A stretch of DNA of 64,000 nt from Seinonella peptonophila (GCF_900129355.1 NZ_FQVL01000003.1:62001-126000), one strand, 5' to 3'. Shown: positions 1 through 7,856, counted from the first letter of the stretch. Numbers and translations: made by a program. Notes: generated by a model from the sequence alone, not told the origin.

Positions 1-126
1 CTGTGGATCATTATTCTTCTTTTCATTTACATTATCAGGTTCTATTAGTAAGTTTGACTTTTTCTGTCTCTCTTCGAATTCTTTCTTGCCTTTCAAAAAA
101 GATTCTCTAATTGCTTTCAAGTCCAT
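1..126 (-). CDS. Hypothetical protein, N-terminal part only
   Basis: The first 42 codons of a gene that runs off the left edge of the window. It starts at an ATG complementary to 124-126, with a GGGGT-type ribosome binding site just upstream. The visible part begins MDLKAIRES and is rich in Lys, Glu, Asn and Gln, with no membrane segment or known motif. It looks helical and charged. No function can be assigned from this fragment. Confidence 0.5.
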   Translation of the reverse strand, partial: MDLKAIRESFLKGKKEFEERQKKSNLLIEPDNVNEKKNNDPQ

Positions 127-438
127 GAAGATTACCCCTTTACCAAAAAGATATTGCTAAATCATTCTATCCTTATATTTGATTCAATATTGCTCTTTGT
201 TAAACAAATTATAAAATTATACACAAAATACAACAAATCTCCAATTTCCAAGCTCAATTGGTTGTAATTGTGGAATATTTGGTTTGAATGATTTTTTCGA
301 AAAAAAACCAGTGGAATTACTCTTATTTGATGTCATTACAGGAAAAAAGCAAAATATTAGATTTAATTTGGGAAAAAATTTTTTTGGAGGTTTTTTATCT
401 ATGATATTCTCCCCAAAAAAACCAAAGGAAATTGGTAA

Positions 439-690
439 CTATTTTATTTTAATTGCCTCGACCTTTGTTGGATCATTTAGTGTATTGAAGTCGGCTGGAA
501 TTGGTTGGACGTTATTTTTTTGATACCACTCCATATATAGATTCCAATCGGTTCGATATGCTTTTTGTGTGTTGGTTTCCCTAGACGCCTACATATATTT
601 ATCTACCTTTTTAGTAGAATCGACTTCGTGTGATTTGCGAATGATAATATCCTTTCTGACATGTTCAACCCACTTTCTAAGTTCCGATAA
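439..690 (-). pseudogene. Decayed tyrosine recombinase (integrase) N-terminal fragment
   Basis: Reading the minus strand from 690 gives an open frame with one internal TAG near 590, then a further stop at 439-441. After the TAG the translation includes TNTQKAYRTDWNLYMEWYQ followed by a PIPAD segment. This resembles the SAM-like, core-binding N-terminal domain of phage-type tyrosine recombinases, in which a Thr/Tyr-containing helix is followed by a Trp-Cys segment and an LPA motif. The C-terminal catalytic domain with its Arg-His-Arg-Tyr residues is absent, and the frame is also closed upstream of 690. What remains is a dead relic. The family assignment rests on motif resemblance only. Confidence 0.55.
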
Positions 691-742
691 TGTAAGTTAT
701 CGGATATAAACGAAACTAAATACAGCTCTTAATATCCGATAA
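683..742. repeat. Three-armed inverted repeat (TTATCGGATAT / ATATCCGATAA)
   Basis: TTATCGGATAT at 697-707 is matched by its exact inverse ATATCCGATAA at 732-742, with a 24-base spacer. A third, shorter arm, CCGATAA at 684-690, forms a second inverted pair with 697-703 around a 6-base centre (TGTAAG). Paired arms around a 6-8 base spacer are the usual shape of a tyrosine-recombinase core site, and this one lies at the edge of the integrase relic. It may be an old recombination or element-end site. That role is inferred. Confidence 0.5.
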
Positions 743-836
743 GACAGTAAGCATGGGCTAAAATTCATGTCCGGTAAGGTTTATTCCAGTTTGCTCCCTA
801 AACCCTATCTCAATTTGAAATTTCTTTTGAAATTCA

Positions 837-1229
837 CTATTTACTCGTTGATTTCCATGCTCTATATCCTTTCGTTAAAAGATAAGAAATAAAAAGGATC
901 ACTGCAACGATTCCATCAGTAAGAAATACAGTTTGAATATCTGGTGTGATTTTATTTATCAACAAAGGAACCGTAACAGCAACTGCTGCTTTGTGAAAAA
1001 TGGTCAATTCCCAAATCCCAGCATAACGACGGGGAAAAAATGCTAAAAGAAGAAAAAGTCCAGTAAATACAAGGAAACCATAAAGACGCCAGATTTCTCC
1101 TACTTTTCTAATCGGTTCGGCTTCTGTCACAGTTGTTAAATTTAAAAAAAACGACGCAAACGCACCAACTGCACATAGCAGCAGCAATACCATAGATAAC
1201 AAATCTTTCCATTTAGATACAGTTGACAT
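837..1229 (-). CDS. Small integral membrane protein, function unknown
   Basis: 130 residues with about four hydrophobic segments, at roughly residues 10-30, 48-65, 78-95 and 100-118. There is a short positively charged N-terminus and a Lys/Arg-rich tail, which would be cytoplasmic by the positive-inside rule. The ATG has a good GAAGGGA ribosome binding site about 5 bases upstream. No catalytic motif is visible and I do not recognise the family. It stands alone between degenerate stretches, so the neighbourhood gives no clue to its role. Confidence 0.65.
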   Translation of the reverse strand: MSTVSKWKDLLSMVLLLLCAVGAFASFFLNLTTVTEAEPIRKVGEIWRLYGFLVFTGLFLLLAFFPRRYAGIWELTIFHKAAVAVTVPLLINKITPDIQTVFLTDGIVAVILFISYLLTKGYRAWKSTSK

Positions 1230-1625
1230 CTAATCCCTTCTTTCAAAAGACATTATAATTATGCTACAAATAAATATAATAATACCTTACCATTTCATTA
1301 TCTAAGCGTTGTCGAATAAAAATAACCGATAATAACTTTTTTTACCAATTTATGTGTTCATTTACTCTGCTCAATACTTCATCTGGTTCTAAGTCATTTT
1401 TATGATGACTTTATCTTTCTTGATTGATGCATTTGTCACTTTCTTACACCACTTAACCATGTTAGTTATAGAATAGGAGCAAGAACGAAACACTGGTAGA
1501 CTTCCCTCAGGTTCTCCCAGGTCGATCCTGCTCCTATTCTACAATGTTATAAACCGCCTTCTCGATCAACGAAGCACAACAACAAGTCATGTCTATGAAA
1601 GTGGCGGTTTTGCAAACATATGCAC
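1230..1625. other. Gene-free stretch with two large inverted repeats
   Basis: No intact gene. On the minus strand, 1342-1480 shows short open pieces in two frames, one ending EVLSRVNEHINW and then stop. They could be remains of a frameshifted gene, but nothing is identifiable. The right half carries the stem-loop pair at 1469-1610, listed separately. Confidence 0.4.
1469..1610. repeat. Two consecutive long-loop stem-loops
   Basis: TAGAATAGGAGCA at 1469-1481 is exactly inverted at 1529-1541, giving a 13-bp stem with a 47-base loop. That loop itself contains CTGG...CCAG and CCTCAGG pairings. Just to the right, AAACCGCC at 1551-1558 pairs with GGCGGTTT at 1603-1610. On the minus strand both lie directly downstream of the gene at 1626-1874, with no clean T-run. 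They could be a structured 3' RNA, a small non-autonomous element, or relic transposon ends. The sequence does not decide between these. Confidence 0.45.
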
Positions 1626-1874
1626 TCATTTCTTTCGATCCTCTAAATTTTTCGCTTTAGAAACGATTGCATCGACATCAATCTCAGTTCCCGTTTCGAT
1701 TGCACGCCTTGCAATACTTCTAATTGACATTCCTTTGCTATTCGATTGGCTCCAATCCACTCCCAATTTGTTCCCCGCTTCTCTGATCCTGTTCTCTATT
1801 TCCAATTGTGCCCTTTTTTTTGATGAATGTCTTTTTTTCCTTTTAGGTGGTTTTTTATCTTCATCCATGCCCAT
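1626..1874 (-). CDS. Small highly basic hypothetical protein
   Basis: 82 residues. The first 25 are crowded with Lys, Arg and His (KPPKRKKRHSSKKR), and a predicted mixed helical part follows. There is no signal peptide and no membrane segment. The ATG is preceded by AGAAGGTGA at good distance. The charge suggests nucleic-acid or phosphate binding, but no family is recognised. The next minus-strand DNA contains the stem-loop pair, which may form the 3' end of its transcript. Confidence 0.55.
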   Translation of the reverse strand: MGMDEDKKPPKRKKRHSSKKRAQLEIENRIREAGNKLGVDWSQSNSKGMSIRSIARRAIETGTEIDVDAIVSKAKNLEDRKK

Positions 1875-2083
1875 TCACCTTCTGATTTTAAATTCTTTCA
1901 TTTTATTATAGATAAAATTTAAATAAATGCTAATATCATTTTGATAATCCTAAATATTTTATTTACCTGCATATGATCGAATCATGTGACATTCATTTAT
2001 AACATAAAATGAGAAGACATCATAAAGCTTGTTTAACCATTACACGCGATGAAAGATTAAGGTTCATCCATATAGCAAAATTC

Positions 2084-2122
2084 AAATAAAAATCCCCATT
2101 TATGCCTAAACATAAGCGGGGA
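2084..2122 (-). terminator. Terminator of the Arg-rich micro-gene
   Basis: On the minus strand a stem of TCCCC plus CTTATG/CATAAG-type pairing, with two central mismatches, is followed by ATTTTTATTT. It lies 18 bases beyond the stop codon of the 44-residue gene. Confidence 0.6.
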
Positions 2123-2139
2123 AATATAAAGACTTATGA

Positions 2140-2274
2140 CTAAATACGATGTCTTCTTCTTCTACGTCTTCTATTAATTTTTATATCAATATCGATTTTA
2201 ATGTTATTCCTATTTCTCAATGTATTTCTATTTTTGTTTATATTCCTAGTTGATCGTCTCCTTCTCCTTGACAT
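2140..2274 (-). CDS. 44-residue Arg/Asn-rich peptide
   Basis: A very short gene with strong support: AAAGGAGGGG lies 5 bases before the ATG, and a hairpin terminator follows the stop codon. The product starts MSRRRRRSTR and ends with a run of seven Arg, then HRI. The middle is rich in Asn and Ile in an alternating pattern (NIKIDIDIKIN) that would suit a beta strand. There are no Cys residues and no signal peptide. Arg tracts at both ends suggest RNA, DNA or polyanion binding. In a spore former a spore-core or coat peptide is possible, but that is a guess. Confidence 0.6.
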   Translation of the reverse strand: MSRRRRRSTRNINKNRNTLRNRNNIKIDIDIKINRRRRRRRHRI

Positions 2275-2540
2275 TTATTCCCCTCCTTTTAAAAGCATAC
2301 TAGATAGATATTCATAAATCTAATATCTATATACAGAGTATTCAGTTTTATAGATAGATGTGCTGGATGCTCACACAGATTATAAAATATAGGGTTCTAT
2401 CATGTTCATGATATTTTCAGCTAGTATTGAACCTCTCATATGATAGTGAATCAGCAGTCACATTTCCATTTATAGGGATTCATTAAGTTAAAATACGTAG
2501 CAAATACTAAAAAACAACCTAAATAAAGGAGTACAAATAT

Positions 2541-2924
2541 ATGAATGAACGCAATATATTTGCTTATTTCCATGAATTAGACGAAGCAGAACGCGCAGCA
2601 TATGAATTACGTAATAGTGGTTTTAAAAAAGTTCAAGTTGATCGTTTTTCAGCAGCACCTGGTGGTGGTAAAGATACTGATTTAGATTCCGAGATTAATG
2701 GAATTCTTCGACAACAAAATGAATCCCTTACCACTACAACGCTAGGTATTCCCAATACAAATCCAGATTTAAGAGTGATTGCCGCTACGCATCCTGATGC
2801 AAGTGGAATGTCAGATGGAGATGGCTTTCACCATCCTGCTGATATTTGTTTAACAGTGCTTACAACAAATGATCAATACCCAAAAGCAGAAGCCATCTTA
2901 AAAAAATATAAGACTCTGTTTTGA
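2541..2924 (+). CDS. Hypothetical cytosolic protein, stress-protein-like fold
   Basis: 127 residues; ATG with an AAAGGAG site 8 bases upstream. The first 35 residues (FAYFHELDEAERAAYELRN) have the look of the short ferredoxin-like N-terminal unit seen in general-stress or YflT-type proteins, where a strand is followed by an Ala/Glu-rich helix that pairs off residues. A Gly- and Asp-rich middle and a second strand-helix unit (CLTVLTTNDQYPKAEAILKKY) at the end suggest an internal pseudo-repeat. No catalytic motif is seen. The family link is weak and the function unknown. Confidence 0.6.
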   Translation: MNERNIFAYFHELDEAERAAYELRNSGFKKVQVDRFSAAPGGGKDTDLDSEINGILRQQNESLTTTTLGIPNTNPDLRVIAATHPDASGMSDGDGFHHPADICLTVLTTNDQYPKAEAILKKYKTLF

Positions 2925-3035
2925 TAGAGAACAGCAATGTTTGATAATCGGTGCAACAGATCGACTAGATCATCAATAAGACTCTCTATTTGGTCTATAA
3001 ACCATATATATTTAAATATTCTGTTTATTTAGATT

Positions 3036-3122
3036 GCAGGTAACCGCCCTTTGGGGTTGCGGTTACTGCGGTCAAAGACCTCAGGAGCTTACGCTCCTGC
3101 GAAGATGGGCTTACCCATCTCG
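3036..3122 (-). repeat. Three stacked hairpins at the 3' end of the GC-rich islet
   Basis: Three stem-loops follow each other: GGTAACCGC/GCGGTTAC around 3039-3066, CAGGAGC-TTAC-GCTCCTG at 3082-3099, and AGATGGG-CTTA-CCCATCT at 3103-3120. They are GC-rich, unlike the AT-rich sequence at 3000-3035 that they border. On the minus strand they lie downstream of the 100-residue gene and could stop or protect its mRNA. Stacked hairpins abutting foreign-looking DNA also recall the right end of an IS200/IS605 element, but no tnpA or tnpB is present. Confidence 0.5.
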
Positions 3123-3185
3123 ATGTTTGCTCTGGCCGTTGTCTGTTTTACTAGAGCGAGTGAACCTCCTTTGGATCAGTTGGAT

Positions 3186-3488
3186 TCAGGCGGAGAGCTT
3201 GCAGTTGCGGATCTTGGCGCCGAGCTCGCGGATCTTGTCGCTGAGCTTGCGGTTGCGGATCTTGGCGCCGAGCTCGCGGATCTTGTCGCTGAGCTTGCGG
3301 TTGCGGATCTTCTCGCCGAGCATGTCGTACAGAGTGACCGCCTCGTCCGTGGTGAGAACAGCCACACCATCACACTCGGTGGAGGTGATCCTGCCGCTCC
3401 CGTCCTCCACCTTCAACGCGGGGCAAGTGTTAGTGGGACCGCAGTACACCTCGAAACCCTGCTCCAACAGCTCTTCCTTGCGGGACAT
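3186..3488 (-). CDS. GC-rich repeat-tailed small protein, probably foreign
   Basis: 100 residues from an ATG with a GGAGAGGAG site. Residues 1-60 form a compact acidic domain with CGPTNTC at about 16-22 and one further Cys. Residues 61-100 are a near-perfect tandem of a 16-residue unit, KIRNRKLSDKIRELGA, which is strongly amphipathic and would form a continuous helix or coiled coil. The coding DNA is much more GC-rich than its neighbours and uses codons such as CTC, GCC and GCG that are rarer around it. Transfer from a high-GC bacterium is the simplest reading. Function is unknown. Length may vary between strains by slippage of the repeat. Confidence 0.6.
   Translation of the reverse strand: MSRKEELLEQGFEVYCGPTNTCPALKVEDGSGRITSTECDGVAVLTTDEAVTLYDMLGEKIRNRKLSDKIRELGAKIRNRKLSDKIRELGAKIRNCKLSA
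3205..3330. repeat. 48-bp tandem repeat inside the GC-rich gene
   Basis: A 48-base unit beginning GTTGCGGATCTTGGCGCCGA occurs about two and a half times head to tail, nearly identical at the nucleotide level. It encodes the 16-residue units of the small protein. Near-identity at the DNA level means recent expansion. This is coding repeat DNA, not a CRISPR. Confidence 0.85.
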
Positions 3489-3654
3489 GATCCAACTCCT
3501 CTCCGGTTATCCAGACTCTGCGTTCTTTTACGTAGAACAAATCACAGAAACCTTATTACACTCATACCCAGCAGCACAATTGTTAAACATAACACATCTA
3601 TCCTATTCAATAATACGAATAATGCAATAAATGATGGATAGCTATTATAAAATA

Positions 3655-4236
3655 TTAGATATTCTTATTCACCGATCTGCAATTTTCTACAAACAGTTGA
3701 TGAAAACGCACATCTGAAGTTAATTCAGGATGAAAAGACAAGCCTATGAGCTGTCCTTGTTTCACTGCCACGATTTGATGATCAACAGTTGCTAATACCT
3801 CTACATCTTCTCCAATATCCTCAACTAAGGGAGCGCGAATAAAAACAGCTGGAAATGCTTCTTCCAATCCTTTTACTGTGATCAACTGTTCAAAGCTATC
3901 CCGCTGACGACCAAAAGCATTGCGGCTGACTGTCACATTAAGTATCCCCAAATGAACATCAGACTGCTCGTGAATGTGTTGAGCTAAAATAATTAATCCG
4001 GCACATGTTCCCATCATTGGCAAGCCTTGTTTCGCTCTTAGTTTTATTGGTTCCATTAGTTGATTCAGATGCATTAATCGAGCAATGGTTGTCGATTCCC
4101 CGCCAGGTATGATCAATCCATTTAAACCAGTTAAATCAGACTCATTTTTGACAAGTACTGGATCAACATCCAATTGGTTTAACATTGTAAGATGTTCTGA
4201 AACAGCCCCTTGTAAGGCGAGTATTCCGATTTTCAT
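3655..4236 (-). CDS. pdxT: Pyridoxal 5'-phosphate synthase glutaminase subunit
   Basis: 193 residues, standard length. It releases ammonia from glutamine and passes it to PdxS for deoxyxylulose-5-phosphate-independent PLP synthesis. It shows the class I amidotransferase pattern: oxyanion and glycine motif PGGES at 45-49, nucleophile Cys78 in GTCAG, and the His169/Glu171 pair in FHPEL. It starts two bases after the pdxS stop, so the two subunits are co-translated in the expected order. Cytoplasmic; the complex is a 12+12 assembly in known members. Confidence 0.96.
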   Translation of the reverse strand: MKIGILALQGAVSEHLTMLNQLDVDPVLVKNESDLTGLNGLIIPGGESTTIARLMHLNQLMEPIKLRAKQGLPMMGTCAGLIILAQHIHEQSDVHLGILNVTVSRNAFGRQRDSFEQLITVKGLEEAFPAVFIRAPLVEDIGEDVEVLATVDHQIVAVKQGQLIGLSFHPELTSDVRFHQLFVENCRSVNKNI

Positions 4237-4238
4237 TA

Positions 4239-5129
4239 TTACCAGCCTCTTTCTTGCATCCGATCGTCAGGTTCAATTTGTGAAATTTCAATGCCAGTCA
4301 TCGGCTGTCCAATTCCTTTAGATAGTTCTACAAGTTTTCCATAATCCTGATAATGGGTCGTAGCTAATACAATTGCGCGAGCAAATTTTTCTGGTTGCTC
4401 TGATTTAAAGATACCTGAACCGACAAATACACCATCCGCACCTAAATGCATCATCAAAGCAGCATCGGCAGGTGTTGCCACTCCACCAGCTGCAAAGTTG
4501 ACGACAGGTAGGTTACCATGTGTATGAACTTCACGAAGTAGCTCATAAGGGGCATTCCATTCCTTGGCTTGGTGCATTAATTCATCACTAGATAGATTCG
4601 CAATCTGTCGGATTTGCCGTTGCATCGTTCGCATATGGCGGACTGCCTCTACAATATTACCTGTCCCTGGTTCTCCTTTGGTTCGGATCATGGAGGCACC
4701 TTCCCCAATCCTTCGCAAAGCCTCTCCTATATTTCGCGCACCGCAGACAAATGGAACTGTAAAATCTCCTTTTGCGATGTGAAAAGTCTCATCTGCGGGA
4801 GTCAAGACCTCACTCTCATCGATATAATCGACCCCCATCGCTTCTAATATCCGCGCTTCTACAACATGTCCTATGCGCGCTTTTGCCATTACCGGAATCG
4901 AAACAGCTTGCATCACTTCTTCAACGATTTTAGGGTCTGCCATCCGTGCAACTCCACCATCGGCACGAATATCGGCAGGTACACGCTCTAAAGCCATTAC
5001 TGCAACGGCTCCTGCAGCTTCAGCAATTTTCGCTTCTTCTGCATTTACTACATCCATAATCACGCCGCCTTTTTGCATCTCTGCCATTCCGCGTTTCACT
5101 CGCTGTGTTCCCAAAGCTTTATTATTCAT
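4239..5129 (-). CDS. pdxS: Pyridoxal 5'-phosphate synthase lyase subunit
   Basis: 296 residues, a highly conserved TIM barrel that joins ribose-5-phosphate, glyceraldehyde-3-phosphate and ammonia into PLP. The two catalytic lysines are visible as Lys83 (MAKARIGH) and Lys151 (RTKGEPGTG), with Asp26 (MDVVN) at the sugar site. It is the first gene of a two-gene operon with pdxT. The ATG follows a GGAGGGA-type site. PLP made here serves enzymes in the same window such as RocD and the cysteine desulfurase. Confidence 0.97.
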   Translation of the reverse strand: MNNKALGTQRVKRGMAEMQKGGVIMDVVNAEEAKIAEAAGAVAVMALERVPADIRADGGVARMADPKIVEEVMQAVSIPVMAKARIGHVVEARILEAMGVDYIDESEVLTPADETFHIAKGDFTVPFVCGARNIGEALRRIGEGASMIRTKGEPGTGNIVEAVRHMRTMQRQIRQIANLSSDELMHQAKEWNAPYELLREVHTHGNLPVVNFAAGGVATPADAALMMHLGADGVFVGSGIFKSEQPEKFARAIVLATTHYQDYGKLVELSKGIGQPMTGIEISQIEPDDRMQERGW

Positions 5130-5168
5130 GAGTAAATCCCTCCAAGTGATATTTGAACCTACCCATTC

Positions 5169-5212
5169 TTTATAACCTGAAATCAGAAAAATGTAACGAT
5201 AACAGTGTAACG
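5169..5212 (-). promoter_or_regulatory. Putative pdxST promoter with overlapping direct repeat
   Basis: On the minus strand, TTACAT (5191-5196) and TATAAA (5169-5174) are 16 bases apart, a plausible sigma-A promoter. The plus strand shows TGTAACG at 5192 and again at 5206, a direct repeat with a 14-base period covering the -35 region. A regulator site is possible; PdxR-type regulators bind direct repeats at pdxST promoters in some Firmicutes. No pdxR gene is in the window. Confidence 0.4.
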
Positions 5213-5250
5213 GTTATATCCTTTATGCGAATATGGATCATTCATTACAC

Positions 5251-5279
5251 AAAAAGACCTCCTATATGGAGGTCTTTTA
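5251..5279 (-). terminator. Terminator after the S9 peptidase gene
   Basis: Perfect stem AAAGACCTCC/GGAGGTCTTT with a TATAT loop and T-runs on both sides. It ends the minus-strand S9 peptidase transcript and is in principle bidirectional. Confidence 0.85.
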
Positions 5280-7184
5280 TTAGTGAATCTCTACAGGCAT
5301 AAGTGGTTCAGCCGGTTGAAATTGAAAGATTTTAGAGTAGAAGTAAAGCTCACCCTCCATCGCCTGTTTTAGATGTTCTGCTTTTACAAAGCCATGTCCT
5401 TCTCCTGGAAAAACGACGCACGCAACTGGACAATGCCTTTTTCTCAATTTATCGGCCATTTGTTCAGCTTGATTAGGAGGAACGATTCGGTCTAGTTCCC
5501 CTTGAAAAAAGATAGTGGGTGTAAAATGTTCTTCAGCATAAATCGGAGAACGTTGATGAAAGAGTTGACGATGCTCAGGATAAGAGCCGATTAATTTTTC
5601 TAAGTACCGAGATTCAAACTTATGTGTCTCTAAGTGCAATCTTTCTAAATCACTAACGCCAAAATAACTAGCACCTGCTTGAAAGAAATTATGAAAGGAT
5701 AGTGCTGCTAATGTTGTATAACCACCTGCGCTACGCCCTCTTATGATCGTTTGTTTTGAATCAACGGCACCTTGCTGAATCAAATATTTTGCTCCGTTGA
5801 TACTATCTGCAACATCATAAATGCCCCAATTCCCATAAAGCGCCTGCTGGAACGCACGACCATACCCAGTACTTCCACGATAATTCAAATCTAAATAAGC
5901 AAAACCACGACTGGTCCAGTACTGGATATCTAAATTAAACAAAGTTGTAGCTGCTGCCGTTGGTCCCCCATGACAATTGACAATTAACGGTGGATATTCT
6001 GAATCGATCCCCTTATATTCGCGATGATGTGGCGGATAATAGAAACCATGTGCTACCATTTGATTCGTGGTGGGAAAGGTGATTTCTTGAGGCAAGGATA
6101 AATCATCGATTGAAAATGATTGTGCTGTAGATGTATGTAAAACTTCAACAGATTCTGTCTCTAAATCAATTTTCACAATGGAGGAGGGAATGGTAGGTGA
6201 TCCAGCTATACAGACTATTTCGGTGGTGGTCAATTGGAGATGACTGATATAGGTATAGGGTGTATCAATTGTCTTCCATTGTCCAGTTTCAAGCTGAAGC
6301 AAACCAATTCCCCATCGCCCATGTCGATTATATGTACAAACTAGGGATTGATCTGTCAATAACTGATATGATGGAAGCCCCAGTTGAAAGGCTGGACCTG
6401 CAAATTCTGCCTCCATCGGACATAAAGGAACAATTTTTCCCTCATTTAATCGATACAAATTCCACCAACCCGATCGATCTGAAATAAAATAAAGCTCATG
6501 ATTGACAGACCATTCAGGCTGTCGAACTGATTCATTTTCTCCTCCTGCTATGCATCTCTTTTGAGAGATACGCCCATCTTGATTACAAGTTGCTAACCAA
6601 AGCTGACTAGAATCCCAAGGCATATGAGGATGATCCCATGTAATCCAAGCGATCTTAGAACCATCTGCACTTAGACTTGGCGATGCATAGAAGTCATGTC
6701 CATCATCGATTACCTGTACTTCACCCTGCTTCAGATCAATACTAACCAACTGATTCACCGGTTCTAAACCTTCCTGATGAAGTTCTCTTACAGCTAGCAA
6801 TCGATTTCTCACCGAATCAAAGACTAACTCCGCATATCGACTTCCATCATCTGGAGTGATCGCAGTTGGTGAGCCTTTTCTTTTGACTGCATAAATTCGC
6901 TGATCTTGGAAATTGGTAAAATAAATGACTCCATGGTGAACCACATATGAACCACCACCATATTCATGTACACGATTATGGCTATTCCAAGGTGTTGCAA
7001 GCTTTTCTTCACGTTTTCCGGTCGAAGTATGATGTACAATCACAAAGCGACCTGATTCATAAGGACGCTGTTCAATCCAATAAATATCATCACCATCGGT
7101 CTGAACTTCAGTAAATGATATACTCTTAGCAACAATTAAGTCAGACGAAATTGGAGAACGCCATGAACCATAAGTAGCTTCCAT
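5280..7184 (-). CDS. S9 family (prolyl oligopeptidase-type) serine peptidase
   Basis: 634 residues with the two-part layout of acylaminoacyl-peptidases and dipeptidyl peptidases. Residues ~1-370 contain WD-like strands typical of the beta-propeller that screens substrates by size. Residues ~380-620 are the alpha/beta-hydrolase domain with Ser485 in GRSAGG, Asp565 in GELD and His597 in EGHG. There is no signal peptide, so it should be a cytosolic peptidase acting on short peptides. It is followed by its own terminator, and a TetR gene lies 15 bases upstream in the same direction, which suggests co-transcription. Confidence 0.9.
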   Translation of the reverse strand: MEATYGSWRSPISSDLIVAKSISFTEVQTDGDDIYWIEQRPYESGRFVIVHHTSTGKREEKLATPWNSHNRVHEYGGGSYVVHHGVIYFTNFQDQRIYAVKRKGSPTAITPDDGSRYAELVFDSVRNRLLAVRELHQEGLEPVNQLVSIDLKQGEVQVIDDGHDFYASPSLSADGSKIAWITWDHPHMPWDSSQLWLATCNQDGRISQKRCIAGGENESVRQPEWSVNHELYFISDRSGWWNLYRLNEGKIVPLCPMEAEFAGPAFQLGLPSYQLLTDQSLVCTYNRHGRWGIGLLQLETGQWKTIDTPYTYISHLQLTTTEIVCIAGSPTIPSSIVKIDLETESVEVLHTSTAQSFSIDDLSLPQEITFPTTNQMVAHGFYYPPHHREYKGIDSEYPPLIVNCHGGPTAAATTLFNLDIQYWTSRGFAYLDLNYRGSTGYGRAFQQALYGNWGIYDVADSINGAKYLIQQGAVDSKQTIIRGRSAGGYTTLAALSFHNFFQAGASYFGVSDLERLHLETHKFESRYLEKLIGSYPEHRQLFHQRSPIYAEEHFTPTIFFQGELDRIVPPNQAEQMADKLRKRHCPVACVVFPGEGHGFVKAEHLKQAMEGELYFYSKIFQFQPAEPLMPVEIH

Positions 7185-7199
7185 CTGATTTCATCCTTT

Positions 7200-7856
7200 C
7201 TATCTGTTGTCACTGTTCATTGAATCGAGTAGATGTTTTAAATGATTGACAAAAGAGCTCTCTTGGTCCTTTTTCCCTAACAGATATTGAAAAAGATATG
7301 GAAATGAATTTAATTCCTCAGTCGTCTGTAGATAAGCTTGTACCGCTTTTGCGCCCAAAATCCCTTGATGTTTTTTTTGCTTTTTCGTAGCTACTTCCAT
7401 AATAGATGAACCAATCACATAGTGAAAAATAATCTGCAAGTATTCAACTGCTTTCTGTTCATGAAAACCACCTTCCTGTAATGCACAATAAAGCTGATCT
7501 AGATAACACAAGGAATGTGGGCCAATCGGGGAAAAACTACCAAATAGCTGTACAATCCAAGGGTGACGCAAAATCACCTGATGATACTCTAAGCATAGAG
7601 AGACGATCTTATCTAACCAATCTTGCGCCTCTCCTGAATAGGTGATCTCCCCCAAAATCTCATCAGCAGCATGTTCTAATACCTCATCCTTACTAGAAAT
7701 ATACCAGTATAGTGTAGTTGTTCCCACTCCTAAGTGTCCCGATAACCTGCGCATCGTAAAACCTTGGTACCCAGCTTGATCTAATAAATAGATAGCAGCT
7801 TGTACAATCTGTTCCCGGCTCAATGTCTCTTGTGGAGTTTGTTGTTTCTTTCTCAT
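7200..7856 (-). CDS. TetR/AcrR family transcriptional regulator
   Basis: About 218 residues from the ATG at 7856, which has AGGAGGA at ideal distance. A longer version starting at 7883 has no such site. The N-terminal helix-turn-helix covers about residues 14-60, with GFTMRRLSGHLGVGTTTLYWY as the recognition part. The C-terminal ligand domain is of the type found in tetracycline-repressor-like members. It lies directly upstream of the S9 peptidase and probably controls it together with itself. The ligand is unknown. Confidence 0.87.
   Translation of the reverse strand: MRKKQQTPQETLSREQIVQAAIYLLDQAGYQGFTMRRLSGHLGVGTTTLYWYISSKDEVLEHAADEILGEITYSGEAQDWLDKIVSLCLEYHQVILRHPWIVQLFGSFSPIGPHSLCYLDQLYCALQEGGFHEQKAVEYLQIIFHYVIGSSIMEVATKKQKKHQGILGAKAVQAYLQTTEELNSFPYLFQYLLGKKDQESSFVNHLKHLLDSMNSDNR

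Larger units (their letters stand above)
127..836. other. Gene-poor degenerate stretch
   Basis: Between the left partial gene and the first complete gene there is no intact reading frame I believe in. The stretch holds the integrase relic and the three-armed inverted repeat described separately. The rest is AT-rich sequence with no recognisable promoter, RNA or gene. The appearance is that of eroded mobile DNA. Confidence 0.5.

Noticed and set aside
284-523. Plus-strand 79-codon open frame
   Set aside because: No ribosome binding site, AT-driven composition, and it runs opposite the integrase relic.
1342-1480. Possible minus-strand gene remnant
   Set aside because: Only 20-25 codon pieces in two frames, without a recognisable motif. 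Kept only as a remark on the gene-free stretch.
3205-3330. 48-bp tandem repeat as a CRISPR array
   Set aside because: Units are directly adjacent without spacers, and they encode a regular protein repeat.
3034-3641. Two long overlapping plus-strand frames over the GC-rich islet
   Set aside because: GC-rich repeat DNA gives open frames on several phases. Only the minus-strand 100-residue frame has a ribosome binding site and sensible composition.
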